From: Pyrinomonadaceae bacterium
GTDB lineage: Bacteria > Acidobacteriota > Blastocatellia > Pyrinomonadales > Pyrinomonadaceae
Assembly (NCBI GenBank): GCA_023717565.1
Contig: JAMQPI010000386.1
Location: 1 to 43,298, forward strand
Length of the DNA: 43,298 nucleotides
Reading direction: 5' to 3'
Shown: positions 35,334-42,970 of the stretch, one piece after another
How positions within the stretch are numbered: the first letter of the stretch is position 1
How the letters are laid out: every line of letters begins with the position of its first letter
Notes under the pieces: generated by a model
Told to the model about the DNA's origin: nothing
The model's database searches: none
Seen by the model: only the letters and a program-made list of their open reading frames with translations
Made by a program: the position numbers and the translations under genes

Positions 35334-36014
35334 ATGATGAGTGACCGAACAACAGAATCGGGCGGAACCACAATCGTACTTGCCGATGATCATCAGGTCG
35401 TTCGCCAGGGCCTCAAGGCACTGCTGGAAGCTGAGCCGGATTTTAGAGTGGTGGGCGAGGCCGGGGATGGAATCCAGGCGATTAAGCGAGTTGAGCTCCT
35501 GAGTCCGCGGGTCCTGGTGCTTGACTTGATGATGCCGGGGCTGAACGGGCTCGACGTGACCCCCCAAATCAAGAAGTGCTCCCCGCATACGCAAGTAGTT
35601 ATTCTCTCGATGTATTCGAACGAGGCTTACGTTCTGGAGGCCCTTGGCAGCGGGGCGTCTGCCTACGTGCTGAAGGATTCGAGTTCGGATGATTTGGTTC
35701 ATGCGGTTCGTGAAGCTGCTGCCGGTCGCCGATACTTAAGTCCTCCGCTATCTGATCGGGCCATCGAGGTTTATCAGCAGAAAGCGAAAGCCACCACGTT
35801 GGACCGTTATGAAACACTTACCTCGCGGGAAAAAGAAGTCCTGCATCTGACCGCTGAAGGCCGGACGAGCGCCGAAATAGCTGGACGTTTGGGGATCAGC
35901 GCCCGTACGGCGGAGACTCACCGTTCCAACCTCATGCACAAACTCGACCTCCACACTCAGGCCGAACTCATACGGTTCGCGCTGCGCCGTGGCATTGTTT
36001 CGATCGACGACTAG
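35334..36014 (+). CDS. NarL/FixJ-family response regulator with LuxR-type DNA-binding domain
   Basis: The 226-residue protein has a receiver domain with acidic pocket LADDHQ (residues 17-20), phospho-acceptor D64 in VLVLDLMMPGLNG, and the conserved Lys in YVLKDSSSDD. The C-terminal LuxR helix-turn-helix reads YETLTSREKEVLHLTAEGRT then AEIAGRLGISARTAETHRSN. It starts 3 bases after the kinase stop, a typical cognate pair. Likely targets are its own operon and the hydrogenase gene 425 bases downstream, where a regulatory gap with repeats lies. Confidence 0.95.
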   Translation: MMSDRTTESGGTTIVLADDHQVVRQGLKALLEAEPDFRVVGEAGDGIQAIKRVELLSPRVLVLDLMMPGLNGLDVTPQIKKCSPHTQVVILSMYSNEAYVLEALGSGASAYVLKDSSSDDLVHAVREAAAGRRYLSPPLSDRAIEVYQQKAKATTLDRYETLTSREKEVLHLTAEGRTSAEIAGRLGISARTAETHRSNLMHKLDLHTQAELIRFALRRGIVSIDD

Positions 36015-36070
36015 TGACGACTAGTAAGGACGACGCCGGAACTTCCGCCGCACAATTCAGAAAGACAAAA

Positions 36071-36098
36071 TACGTAACTTTGCCACACTAAATACGTA
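36071..36098 (+). promoter_or_regulatory. TACGTA direct repeats, candidate response-regulator site
   Basis: AAATACGTA-type words occur at 36071-36076 and 36093-36098, starting 22 bases apart, which is close to two helical turns. A related TACG follows at 36103. They lie directly upstream of the Crp/Fnr-type palindrome and between the response regulator and the second small subunit. Pairs of short words in this spacing are typical for NarL-type regulators. Which protein binds is inferred. Confidence 0.4.
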
Positions 36099-36116
36099 GG
36101 TCTACGAATAGACACC

Positions 36117-36134
36117 ATGTGATCGGGATCACAT
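36117..36134 (+). promoter_or_regulatory. perfect Crp/Fnr-type palindrome before the hydrogenase structural genes
   Basis: ATGTGATC-GG-GATCACAT is a perfect 8+8 dyad containing TGTGA-N6-TCACA, the Crp consensus half-sites. It sits 305 bases before the small-subunit copy 2 ATG. A Crp/Fnr-family protein, sensing cAMP, redox or another signal, would be expected to bind here. No regulator of this family is in the window. No convincing -10 box is seen at the ideal distance (a weak TAAACA at 36149). The rest of 36015-36438 holds the TACGTA repeats and no gene. Confidence 0.6.
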
Positions 36135-36438
36135 AATTGTTACCTCCCTAAACAAAGTGGAGTGCCGCTTTCGCTGGTACCCCGCTTAGGTACGGACTGG
36201 ATTTGCGTGCCGGTTGCCGGAATCTACGTCGTTCATTAATCGGATTAGTAATTCCCATTCCCTTCGTCGACGTGAGCCGTAAGCCGGCGCCCGCATAGAT
36301 AGACAGACAAGGTTTCGGGGGACACGGGACCTGTTACAAAGGGGCTCTCCTGCCGCGACTCAGGTGGTAATTCGAATCGCGACCGCTGCCTTCAGCCCCA
36401 CCGTTGTCAATTGCAAAATGAGAAAGGAGATGAAACCC

Positions 36439-37524
36439 ATGGCGGCAGAAACTGCCCCGTATGGTCGAATCACGCAGCGGCCACCGGCGGTCAAGGATGT
36501 TCACATAGTCTGGATTACGGCGGGACTGGGTTGTGACGGCGATTCGGTTTCGATCACTGCTGCGACTCAACCGAGTGTCGAAGACGTGGTGCTGGGGGCA
36601 ATTCCAGGCCTTCCGAGAGTGCACTTACATAACCCTGTACTTGCGTACGAAGTCGGCGACGAGTTCATGAAATATTTCTATCAGGCCGAACAGGGTCTGA
36701 TCGATCCATTTGTCCTGGTTGTCGAGGGCTCTATCCCGAACGAGAACCTGAGTGGCGAAGGCTACTGGGCGGCGATGGGTCAGGACGCCATGACCGGCCA
36801 ACCGATCACTACCAACGAGTGGATCGATCGTTTGGCCCCCAAAGCACTGGCGGTCGTAGCAATCGGAACGTGCGCCACCTACGGCGGAATTCACGCCATG
36901 GAGGGTAACCCAACTGGCTGCATGGGCCTGGCTGACTATCTTGGTTGGGACTGGAAATCGTCGGCAGGCATCCCGATCGTTAACGTGCCCGGGTGCCCGG
37001 TTCAGCCGGACAATTTTATGGAAACAGTGTTGTATTTGCTCTACCTGGCGGCGGGTCTGGCCCCGATGATTCCTCTCGACGATGCCGGGCGTCCCACTTG
37101 GCTCTTCGGCAAGACGGTGCACGAAGGATGCGACCGAGGCAGCTATTACGAGCAGGGAGACTTTGCCACCGAGTATGGCTCTCCCAAGTGCATCGTGAAG
37201 CTGGGTTGTTGGGGACCGGTCGTGAACTGCAACGTTCCGAAGCGCGGTTGGATGGCCGGCATCGGTGGTTGCCCAAACGTTGGCGGCATCTGCATCGGTT
37301 GCACAATGCCCGGCTTCCCGGACAAGTTCATGCCTTTCATGGATGAGCCGCCGGGCGCCAAAATCTCGGCATCAGCCATTGGCATATACGGCGCAGCCAT
37401 TCGCCAACTGCGTAGTTTGACTAACGCCACCGTGAATAAGGAACCGAAGTGGCGGCACAATCGTCCCGAACTGACCACTGGTTATCGGCCGCAAGCTATC
37501 CAGCGAAAGGAGCGAGCCTCATGA
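36439..37524 (+). CDS. hhyS: [NiFe] hydrogenase small subunit, group 1h-like, copy 2 (paired with the large subunit)
   Basis: The 361-residue protein is closely similar to copy 1 over its whole core. The proximal motif is again GCDGD (C32, D35), with AIGTCATYGG, VPGCPVQPDN, HEGCDRGSYYE, CIVKLGCWGPVVNCN and GGICIGCTMPGF. It overlaps the large-subunit gene by four bases (ATGA), so it is the natural structural partner. A longer reading from GTG at 36364 exists, but AAAGGAG at 36423-36429 stands 9 bases before the ATG at 36439, which decides the start. The product forms the electron relay of a high-affinity, oxygen-tolerant type H2-oxidising enzyme. The C-terminal ~30 residues are basic and hydrophilic. 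Confidence 0.96.
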   Translation: MAAETAPYGRITQRPPAVKDVHIVWITAGLGCDGDSVSITAATQPSVEDVVLGAIPGLPRVHLHNPVLAYEVGDEFMKYFYQAEQGLIDPFVLVVEGSIPNENLSGEGYWAAMGQDAMTGQPITTNEWIDRLAPKALAVVAIGTCATYGGIHAMEGNPTGCMGLADYLGWDWKSSAGIPIVNVPGCPVQPDNFMETVLYLLYLAAGLAPMIPLDDAGRPTWLFGKTVHEGCDRGSYYEQGDFATEYGSPKCIVKLGCWGPVVNCNVPKRGWMAGIGGCPNVGGICIGCTMPGFPDKFMPFMDEPPGAKISASAIGIYGAAIRQLRSLTNATVNKEPKWRHNRPELTTGYRPQAIQRKERAS

Positions 37525-39326
37525 GTAGTACAACCACGACAGTTACTAAGAAGCCAACCAAGCCGCGGACTTTGGTGGATATGAATTGGGATCCGATCAC
37601 GCGCATTGTGGGAAGTTTGGGTATCTACACCAAAATTGATTTTGCCAATCGCGAGGTGGCGGAGTGTTACTCGACCTCTTCAATCTTTCGCGGCTACAGC
37701 ATTTTCATGAAGGGCAAGGATCCGCGTGACGCGCACTTCATAACGAGCCGGATCTGCGGAATTTGCGGGGACAACCACGCCACCTGCGCCACCTACGCGC
37801 AGAACATGGCCTTTGGCGTAAGACCGCCGGCGATGGCCGAGTGGATAGTTAACCTCGGCGAGGCGGCCGAGTATATGTTCGATCACAACATCTTCCAGGA
37901 CAATCTGGTCGGCGTAGATTTTTGCGAACAGATGGTTAAGGAAACGAACCCTGGCGTTTGGGAAAAGGCCAAGACGACTCCAGCGCCGCACGCCGCCGAC
38001 CATGGCTTCCGAACCATAGCGGACATCATGACGGCCCTGAATCCTTTCAGCGGTGAGTTTTACCGCGAGACTTTGCATGTCAGCCGCTACACGCGGGAAA
38101 TGTTTTGCTTGATGGAAGGCCGCCACGTCCATCCTTCAACTCTCTATCCGGGAGGCGTGGGCACGGTGCCAACAATTCAACTCTTCACTGATTACCTGGT
38201 CAGGCTCATGCGCTATTGTGAGTTTATGAAGAAGGTAGTGCCGCTTCATGACGATCTTTTCGACTTCATTTACGAAGCCTTACCCGGATACGAGAAGGTT
38301 GGTCAGCGACGCATCCTTTTGGGGTGCTGGGGATCGTTCAATGATCCGAACGTGTGCGACTACACCTACAAGAACATGGACGAGTGGGGCAACTCGATGT
38401 TTGTTACCCCGGGCGTGGTGGTTGATGGAAAATTGGTGACCACCAATCTTGTCGACATCAACCTCGGCATTCGCATCTTGCTCGGTAGTTCGTACTACGA
38501 CGACTGGGACCAGTCTGAAACTTTTGTGAAGACCGATCCGCTCGGCAATCCCGTCGATCGTCAACATCCCTGGAATCAGACCACCATCCCACGGCCGCAG
38601 AAACGTGACTTCGAAAACAACTACACCTGGGTCATGTCACCGCGCTGGTACCACAAGGACGAACCGGGCGACAAGAAATACCTGGCGCTCGACACGGGCG
38701 GTGGCCCCATCGCACGTTTTTGGGCGACGGCGCTCGCAGGCAAGGTTGACATTGGCTACATTAAGGCAACGGGCCACAGTGTAAAGATATATCTGCCAAA
38801 AACAGCCATGAAGCCCGAGGTTGAGTTCGAGTGGAAGATTCCCAAGTGGAGCAACGCTATCGAGCGCGATCGTGCGCGCACCTACTTCCAGGCCTACGCG
38901 GCCGCCGCAGCTCTCCACTTCGCGGAGCAGGCACTCGCTGAGCTGCACGCCGGACGAACCAAGACCTGGTCGGAGTTCAAGGTTCCCAGCGAAGCCATCG
39001 GCTGCGGTTTCCACGAGGCAGTGCGTGGCGTGCTCTCGCACCACGTAGTGATTCGCGATGGCAAGATCGCCAATTACCATCCCTATCCGCCTACACCCTG
39101 GAACGCGAACCCGCGGGACATTTATGGGACTCCCGGTCCCTATGAGGATGCGGTGCAAAATACACCTATCTTCGAAGAGAATGGACCCGAGAATTTCAAG
39201 GGCATCGACATCATGCGCGCGGTACGCAGCTTCGATCCCTGTCTGCCGTGCGGCGTTCACATGTATTTGGGTAATGGAAAAGTGCTGGAAACTCATCATT
39301 CGCCAATGTTTGGAATGGTGAAATAA
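37521..39326 (+). CDS. hhyL: [NiFe] hydrogenase large subunit, group 1h-like
   Basis: This is the catalytic subunit holding the NiFe(CN)2CO site. In the 601-residue protein the L1 ligands are C79 and C82 in RICGICGDNHATCATYAQN, and the L2 ligands are C574 and C577 in DPCLPCGVHMY. A 21-residue tail after H580 would be removed by a maturation protease; no protease or hyp gene lies in the window, so they must be beyond its right edge or elsewhere. Further segments: WDPITRIVGSLGIYTKIDF, ILLGCWGSFNDPNVCDY, YNP-free core with VKIYLPKTAM. The ATG at 37521 overlaps the small-subunit stop and follows AAAGGAGCG. The earlier in-frame start at 37449 lies inside the small-subunit gene and is not used. The length and the overlap with copy 2 identify the working pair. 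Confidence 0.97.
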   Translation: MSSTTTTVTKKPTKPRTLVDMNWDPITRIVGSLGIYTKIDFANREVAECYSTSSIFRGYSIFMKGKDPRDAHFITSRICGICGDNHATCATYAQNMAFGVRPPAMAEWIVNLGEAAEYMFDHNIFQDNLVGVDFCEQMVKETNPGVWEKAKTTPAPHAADHGFRTIADIMTALNPFSGEFYRETLHVSRYTREMFCLMEGRHVHPSTLYPGGVGTVPTIQLFTDYLVRLMRYCEFMKKVVPLHDDLFDFIYEALPGYEKVGQRRILLGCWGSFNDPNVCDYTYKNMDEWGNSMFVTPGVVVDGKLVTTNLVDINLGIRILLGSSYYDDWDQSETFVKTDPLGNPVDRQHPWNQTTIPRPQKRDFENNYTWVMSPRWYHKDEPGDKKYLALDTGGGPIARFWATALAGKVDIGYIKATGHSVKIYLPKTAMKPEVEFEWKIPKWSNAIERDRARTYFQAYAAAAALHFAEQALAELHAGRTKTWSEFKVPSEAIGCGFHEAVRGVLSHHVVIRDGKIANYHPYPPTPWNANPRDIYGTPGPYEDAVQNTPIFEENGPENFKGIDIMRAVRSFDPCLPCGVHMYLGNGKVLETHHSPMFGMVK

Positions 39327-39350
39327 GAGAAGCGGTGCTGAATAGGAAGG

Positions 39351-39475
39351 CAGTGCTGAGTGCTGAGTACTGAGTGCTGAGTGAAAGATACTCAGCACTC
39401 GGAACTCAGCGCTCAGTACTCAGTACTCAGCACTCGGCACTCAGCACTCAGCACTCAGCACTCAGCAACTCAGTA
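39351..39475. repeat. GAGTNCTGA/TCAGNACTC repeat array with inverted arms in the hydrogenase operon
   Basis: Tandem GTGCTGAGTGCTGAGTACTG units run into the complementary CAGCACTCAGCACTCAGCAC form after a short centre near 39385. The array fills almost the whole 172-base gap between the large subunit and the NifU-like gene. It is the same family as 17501-17876. The transcript could fold into a long hairpin here. Confidence 0.85.
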
Positions 39476-39498
39476 CTTCTATTCGAAGGGAGAGAGAC

Positions 39499-40383
39499 TT
39501 GCCGCAATCGATGGAACAAATCGAAGGGCTGGTCCGCAAGATCGAAAACCTGTCTGACGATGAGGCGCGGGCCAGCGCCCTGGCGCTGGTGCAGGCATTG
39601 ATGGAGTTTCACGGGGCCGGGATCGAACGGATGATGGAGATCGTTGCTGAGTCTCGGGAGGCAGGCGATGCGATCTTTGATCGTTTTGGTGCTGACGATC
39701 TGGTAGGGAGTTTGCTCCTGCTCTACGGACAGCATCCTCTCACCCTTGAGACTCGGGTAACGCAGGCTCTCGACAAGGTGAGGCCTTATCTCGACTCGCA
39801 TGGTGGCAATGTAGAGTTGCTCGGAATTACCGACGGAGTTGTGCAGCTGCGAATGCAAGGGAGTTGCAAGAGTTGTCCTTCATCTTCAATGACGCTCAAG
39901 CTTGCTATTGAAGAAGCGATTTACGCTGCTGCTCCCGACGTCGTGGGGATAGAAGCTGAGGGTGTAACCGAACAAACTTCCGCGACAGGCTTTGTGCAAA
40001 TACACAGGTCGGTGGACAACGGAAACGGCAGCGCGGGGCGCGCTCAGAACGGTAACAGTGTGAATTCGAGCGGCAATGGCTGGGAAGAGGTGCGCGACCT
40101 TTCTGCGCTAGGCAACAGTGCGGTCCAGCTCCTTGAAGTGAGCGGCCGCTCGATCCTTTTCTGTCGCTTGGGGGAGTCGTTCTACGCCTACGGCAACAAC
40201 TGCCCCGGGTGTGGCAGCGCTTTGCAGGGCGCGCATCTTGAAGTGACGAATCTCGTCTGTCCCCAATGCGGACAGCAATACGATGTGATTCGCGCAGGGC
40301 GCGGGTTGGATCAACCGGACCTGCATCTCGAGCCGTTCCCTTTGTTGTTCGAGCAAGGTCGGGCCAAGGTAGCGTTGCCCTAA
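39499..40383 (+). CDS. NifU C-terminal domain fused to a four-cysteine Rieske-like/zinc-ribbon tail; hydrogenase electron-transfer partner candidate
   Basis: A helical region at residues 1-80 is followed by a NifU/Nfu domain at about 82-155 with the cluster cysteines C123 and C126 in GSCKSCPSSSMTLKLAIEEA. After a Gly/Asn/Ser linker (NGNGSAGRAQNGN), residues 195-294 have a Rieske-type outline, but the ligands read CPGCG (C235, C238) and CPQCG (C254, C257) instead of the Cys-His pairs. The site could hold a rubredoxin-type iron, zinc or an all-cysteine cluster. Similar NifU/Rieske-type proteins follow group 1h hydrogenases in actinobacteria (HhyE) and are thought to pass electrons onward. The TTG start at 39499 is chosen because GAAGGGAGAG stands 5 bases upstream. 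Confidence 0.82.
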   Translation: MPQSMEQIEGLVRKIENLSDDEARASALALVQALMEFHGAGIERMMEIVAESREAGDAIFDRFGADDLVGSLLLLYGQHPLTLETRVTQALDKVRPYLDSHGGNVELLGITDGVVQLRMQGSCKSCPSSSMTLKLAIEEAIYAAAPDVVGIEAEGVTEQTSATGFVQIHRSVDNGNGSAGRAQNGNSVNSSGNGWEEVRDLSALGNSAVQLLEVSGRSILFCRLGESFYAYGNNCPGCGSALQGAHLEVTNLVCPQCGQQYDVIRAGRGLDQPDLHLEPFPLLFEQGRAKVALP

Positions 40384-40459
40384 AAGAATTTCGGATTTCG
40401 GATTTAGCTCGACGGCAGAGTGTTGGTTCTATCGACCATCCGTGAGGACGGAAATCAAG

Positions 40460-41125
40460 ATGGCGAACATATCCGAACAGGACGGGTCTGCAAATCGAAA
40501 TCCGCAATCCGCAATCCGCAATTCCGACACGCCCTTTGCCGTGTTACGACGATTCGTGCGCCAGCGAACCGTTGTCGAACGTTGTGAGATGTGCAGTGCG
40601 GAGTTAGCGACAGATCACGAGCATCTGGTTGAACCCGCCACTCGCAAATTGGTTTGTGCCTGCCAGGCGTGTGCCATTCTCTTTAGCGGCAAAGCCAGCG
40701 CCAAGTACCGTCGTGTGCCGAGGCGCCTACGTCGCCTTCCGAATTTTCAATTGACGGATGCCCAATGGGATAGCCTGCTGATCCCGATCAGCATGGCCTT
40801 CTTTTTTCGTTGCAGTGTGACTGGGAAAGTAACGGTCCTCTATCCGAGCCCGGCTGGAGCTACCGAGTCACTCCTCGACTTCGAATCCTGGAATGAAATC
40901 CTGCACGAGAATCCGGTGTTACAGGAGATGGAGGCCGATACTGAAGCTCTGTTAGTTAACCGAGTACGCGGGGCCTCCGAGTATTACCTGTTGCCGATTG
41001 ACGAGTGTTACAAGCTGGTTGGACTCATTCGCACGCATTGGCACGGATTGTCCGGCGGCACACAGATGTGGGAAGCAATCGGTAAGTTTTTCGCGGAGTT
41101 GAAAGAAAGGGCAACTGATAACTGA
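40460..41125 (+). CDS. DUF5947-like hydrogenase accessory protein with zinc-ribbon cysteines
   Basis: The ~221-residue protein has a CxxC pair in CEMCSAELATDHEHLV and a second in CACQACAILF, likely one metal site at about residues 35-75. The conserved C-terminal body reads WDSLLIPISMAFFF, VTVLYPSPAGATESLL and RGASEYYLLPIDECYKLVGL. Proteins of this type accompany group 1h hydrogenases and have no known biochemical role. ATG at 40460 is preferred over GTG at 40442, because GAGGACGG lies before it. A repeat-derived piece (RNPQSAIRNS) has entered the N-terminal tail. It overlaps the next gene by one base. Confidence 0.8.
   Translation: MANISEQDGSANRNPQSAIRNSDTPFAVLRRFVRQRTVVERCEMCSAELATDHEHLVEPATRKLVCACQACAILFSGKASAKYRRVPRRLRRLPNFQLTDAQWDSLLIPISMAFFFRCSVTGKVTVLYPSPAGATESLLDFESWNEILHENPVLQEMEADTEALLVNRVRGASEYYLLPIDECYKLVGLIRTHWHGLSGGTQMWEAIGKFFAELKERATDN
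40492..40526 (+). repeat. short repeat inserted in the N-terminus of the DUF5947-like gene
   Basis: AAATCGAAATCCGCAATCCG plus two more CAATCCG-type units lie inside the coding sequence and read in frame as NRNPQSAIRNS. The same units occur between genes elsewhere in the window (for example 21951-21976). Confidence 0.75.
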
Positions 41126-41817
41126 TGCCTGATCTGAGTTTTCAAATTGAAGGTGCCGAGGCAGTTCCTTATTCGGCGGCGCCATTGCTGGCGTTCAAGC
41201 TGCGCCTCTCGAACGTGGACGCCGGAGAACTTATCCAATCGGTCGCATTGCGTTGCCAGATCCAGATCGAAGTGACGCACCGCAAGTACGAAGCTCGCGA
41301 ACAGGAGGGCCTGCTTGATCTCTTCGGAGCTCCGGAGCGTTGGAGTCGAACGCTGCGCTCGATGTTGTGGACACATGCGAACGTCATGGTGCCGCCGTTC
41401 AAGGAAAGTATCGTGGTCGATCTCCAGGTCCCGTGTACCTTCGACTTCAATGTGGCGGCTACCAAATATTTCGCCGCTCTGGCAGAAGGCGATGTTCCAC
41501 TCAACCTGATGTTCAGTGGGACAGTCTTTTACGAATCTGACGGCGCCGGCTTGCAAGTTCAGCAGATCCCGTGGGACCGCGAGGCTAAGTATCGGCTGCC
41601 GGTAATCGTTTGGCAGGAGATGATGGAACTGTATTACCCGAACAGCGCGTGGTTGTGTCTCCAAAGAGACGTTTTTGAGAAGTTGTCCCAGTACAAGATG
41701 GCGCGCGGGATACCCACCTGGGAACAAGCATTGGAGAGCCTTATTCCTGCTGCTGAGGAACCTGCGCACCACGCGGGCGACGAAGAAATTGCCATCGAGG
41801 GAAGTGTGCCATCTTGA
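41125..41817 (+). CDS. DUF6084-like hydrogenase accessory protein
   Basis: The 230-residue protein has the segments FKLRLSNVDAGELIQSVALR, CQIQIEVTHRKYEAREQEGL, APERWSRTLRSMLWTHANVM and VPCTFDFNVAATKYFAALAEG, a beta-rich body without cysteine motifs or membrane segments. Its genomic position after DUF5947 in a hydrogenase operon matches the usual pairing of these two families. The role is unknown; structural support or maturation of the hydrogenase complex is a guess. It overlaps both neighbours (TGATG and TTGA), so translation is coupled. Confidence 0.8.
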   Translation: MPDLSFQIEGAEAVPYSAAPLLAFKLRLSNVDAGELIQSVALRCQIQIEVTHRKYEAREQEGLLDLFGAPERWSRTLRSMLWTHANVMVPPFKESIVVDLQVPCTFDFNVAATKYFAALAEGDVPLNLMFSGTVFYESDGAGLQVQQIPWDREAKYRLPVIVWQEMMELYYPNSAWLCLQRDVFEKLSQYKMARGIPTWEQALESLIPAAEEPAHHAGDEEIAIEGSVPS

Positions 41818-42965
41818 CTAGTCTTGTCGAAAAGATCGCTGACGCCGTGCTCTACGAAGGGTACATCCTCTACCCTTACCGTCCGTCGGCGGTAAAGAAT
41901 CAGCAGCGTTGGAATTTTGGCGCGCTCTGTCCGAGGTCATATAGCGAGGCAAACGCCGGAACCGAAGCCTGCATGATGCAGACAGAGTGCCTGGTCCTGA
42001 GCGGCCCGAAGACCACCCTGGATGTTAAGTTGCGATTCCTGCATCTGGTAACCAGAGAGGTTGGGCAGCGGATTGGTGACTGCCAATTGCCAATTGCCGA
42101 TTGCGGTCATCGCGATTTGAACCGTTCGATTTCAGACTCTCATTTTAGCGCCGTTCCAACCCTTGAGGTTAACGGGCAACTGTTTCAAACATGGCAGGAA
42201 GCTGTCGATCGCGAAGTTCATTTACCCGGCCTCAAACTAGTCGAACCAGGCACTCAGTCATACTGGAAAACGTTTGCTTTTCCTCATAGCGAGGCGGCCG
42301 AACTGCTACGTGATGACGGTAGTGGCGAAGATATCGGGGTCGTCATTCGCACTCAGCAAGCGATCAACGGAACAGTGGAAGTTCGGATTGCAGATTTCGA
42401 AATTGGAATTGGGGAGTCGTTCGTGCAAGAGTCTTCAAATCCGAAATCCCAAATCCCAAATCCGAAATCGGTCCGGCCCCTAAAGGTTACCGTGCGAATC
42501 CATAACCGGACGACGTTCGATGACGCCAGTCAACGCAGCCGTGATGAGGCGTTAATGCGATCGCTTGTTTCGACCCACACGATTCTAAACCTTTGCGAAG
42601 GCGAATTCGTCTCGCTGCTGGATCCGCCTGAGGCATTGCGCGTGGCCGCCGGAGGGTGCAGTAACGTTGGAACATATCCCGTTTTGGTTGGCGAGGAGGG
42701 CTCCCGAGATTGCATGCTCTCGTCACCTATTATCCTCTATGACTATCCACAGATTGCGACGGAGAGCGCCGGCAATCTTTTCGACGGCACTGAGATAGAC
42801 GAGATTCTTACCCTGCGCATCATGACGCTGACCGACGAAGAGAAGCACGAAATGTCCGGTGCCGATGAACGCGCGCGCAGGATCCTTGAACGTACCGAGG
42901 CCATGCCGGCTGAGCAATTTATGAAAATGCATGGTGCAATGAAAGGCGTGAATCGAAAATCGTGA
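41814..42965 (+). CDS. conserved hydrogenase-operon protein of unknown function with repeat-derived insertions
   Basis: The 383-residue protein opens with VEKIADAVLYEGYILYPYRP and VKNQQRWNFGALCPRSY, a conserved opening in group 1h hydrogenase operons, but has no named function that I know. A middle block holds FQTWQEAVDREVHLPGLKLV and a C-terminal block SLVSTHTILNLCEGEFVSLL and PVLVGEEGSRDCMLSSPIIL. Two stretches come from the short-repeat family, DCQLPIADC (near residue 92) and NPKSQIPNPKS (near residue 210), and probably form loops. TTG at 41814 overlaps the previous stop codon and follows GAGGGAAG. It has no signal peptide or membrane segment. Confidence 0.72.
   Translation: MTSLVEKIADAVLYEGYILYPYRPSAVKNQQRWNFGALCPRSYSEANAGTEACMMQTECLVLSGPKTTLDVKLRFLHLVTREVGQRIGDCQLPIADCGHRDLNRSISDSHFSAVPTLEVNGQLFQTWQEAVDREVHLPGLKLVEPGTQSYWKTFAFPHSEAAELLRDDGSGEDIGVVIRTQQAINGTVEVRIADFEIGIGESFVQESSNPKSQIPNPKSVRPLKVTVRIHNRTTFDDASQRSRDEALMRSLVSTHTILNLCEGEFVSLLDPPEALRVAAGGCSNVGTYPVLVGEEGSRDCMLSSPIILYDYPQIATESAGNLFDGTEIDEILTLRIMTLTDEEKHEMSGADERARRILERTEAMPAEQFMKMHGAMKGVNRKS
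42081..42107 (+). repeat. in-gene short repeat, DCQLPIADC-coding
   Basis: TGCCAATTGCCAATTGCCGA followed by TTGCGG lies inside the accessory gene and reads in frame. It is related to the AATTGG/AATCGG tract at 20995-21024. Confidence 0.65.
42437..42470 (+). repeat. in-gene short repeat, NPKSQIPNPKS-coding
   Basis: AAATCCGAAATCCCAAATCC followed by CAAATCCGAAATC lies inside the accessory gene. Almost the same words form the intergenic tract at 21951-21976, so this is a repeat captured in frame. Confidence 0.8.
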
Positions 42966-42970
42966 ATTTG

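Noticed and set aside
36364-36438. GTG-initiated extension of small-subunit copy 2 as a possible signal peptide
   Set aside because: There is no twin-arginine motif, and AAAGGAG stands at proper distance only for the ATG at 36439.
37449-37520. Earlier in-frame start for the hydrogenase large subunit
   Set aside because: It lies wholly inside the small-subunit gene and has no homologous sequence; the ATG at 37521 has a ribosome binding site and overlaps the stop codon.
38637-39398. Minus-strand frame of 253 codons opposite the hydrogenase large subunit
   Set aside because: It is antisense to a conserved gene and begins inside the intergenic repeat array.
39351-39475. Repeat array considered as CRISPR or attachment site
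   Set aside because: There are no spacers and no integrase; it is the same simple-repeat family as at 17.5 kb.
40190-40290. Classical Rieske [2Fe-2S] motif in the NifU-like protein
   Set aside because: The histidines of CxH and CxxH are missing; both pairs are CxxC, so a true Rieske cluster is not supported.
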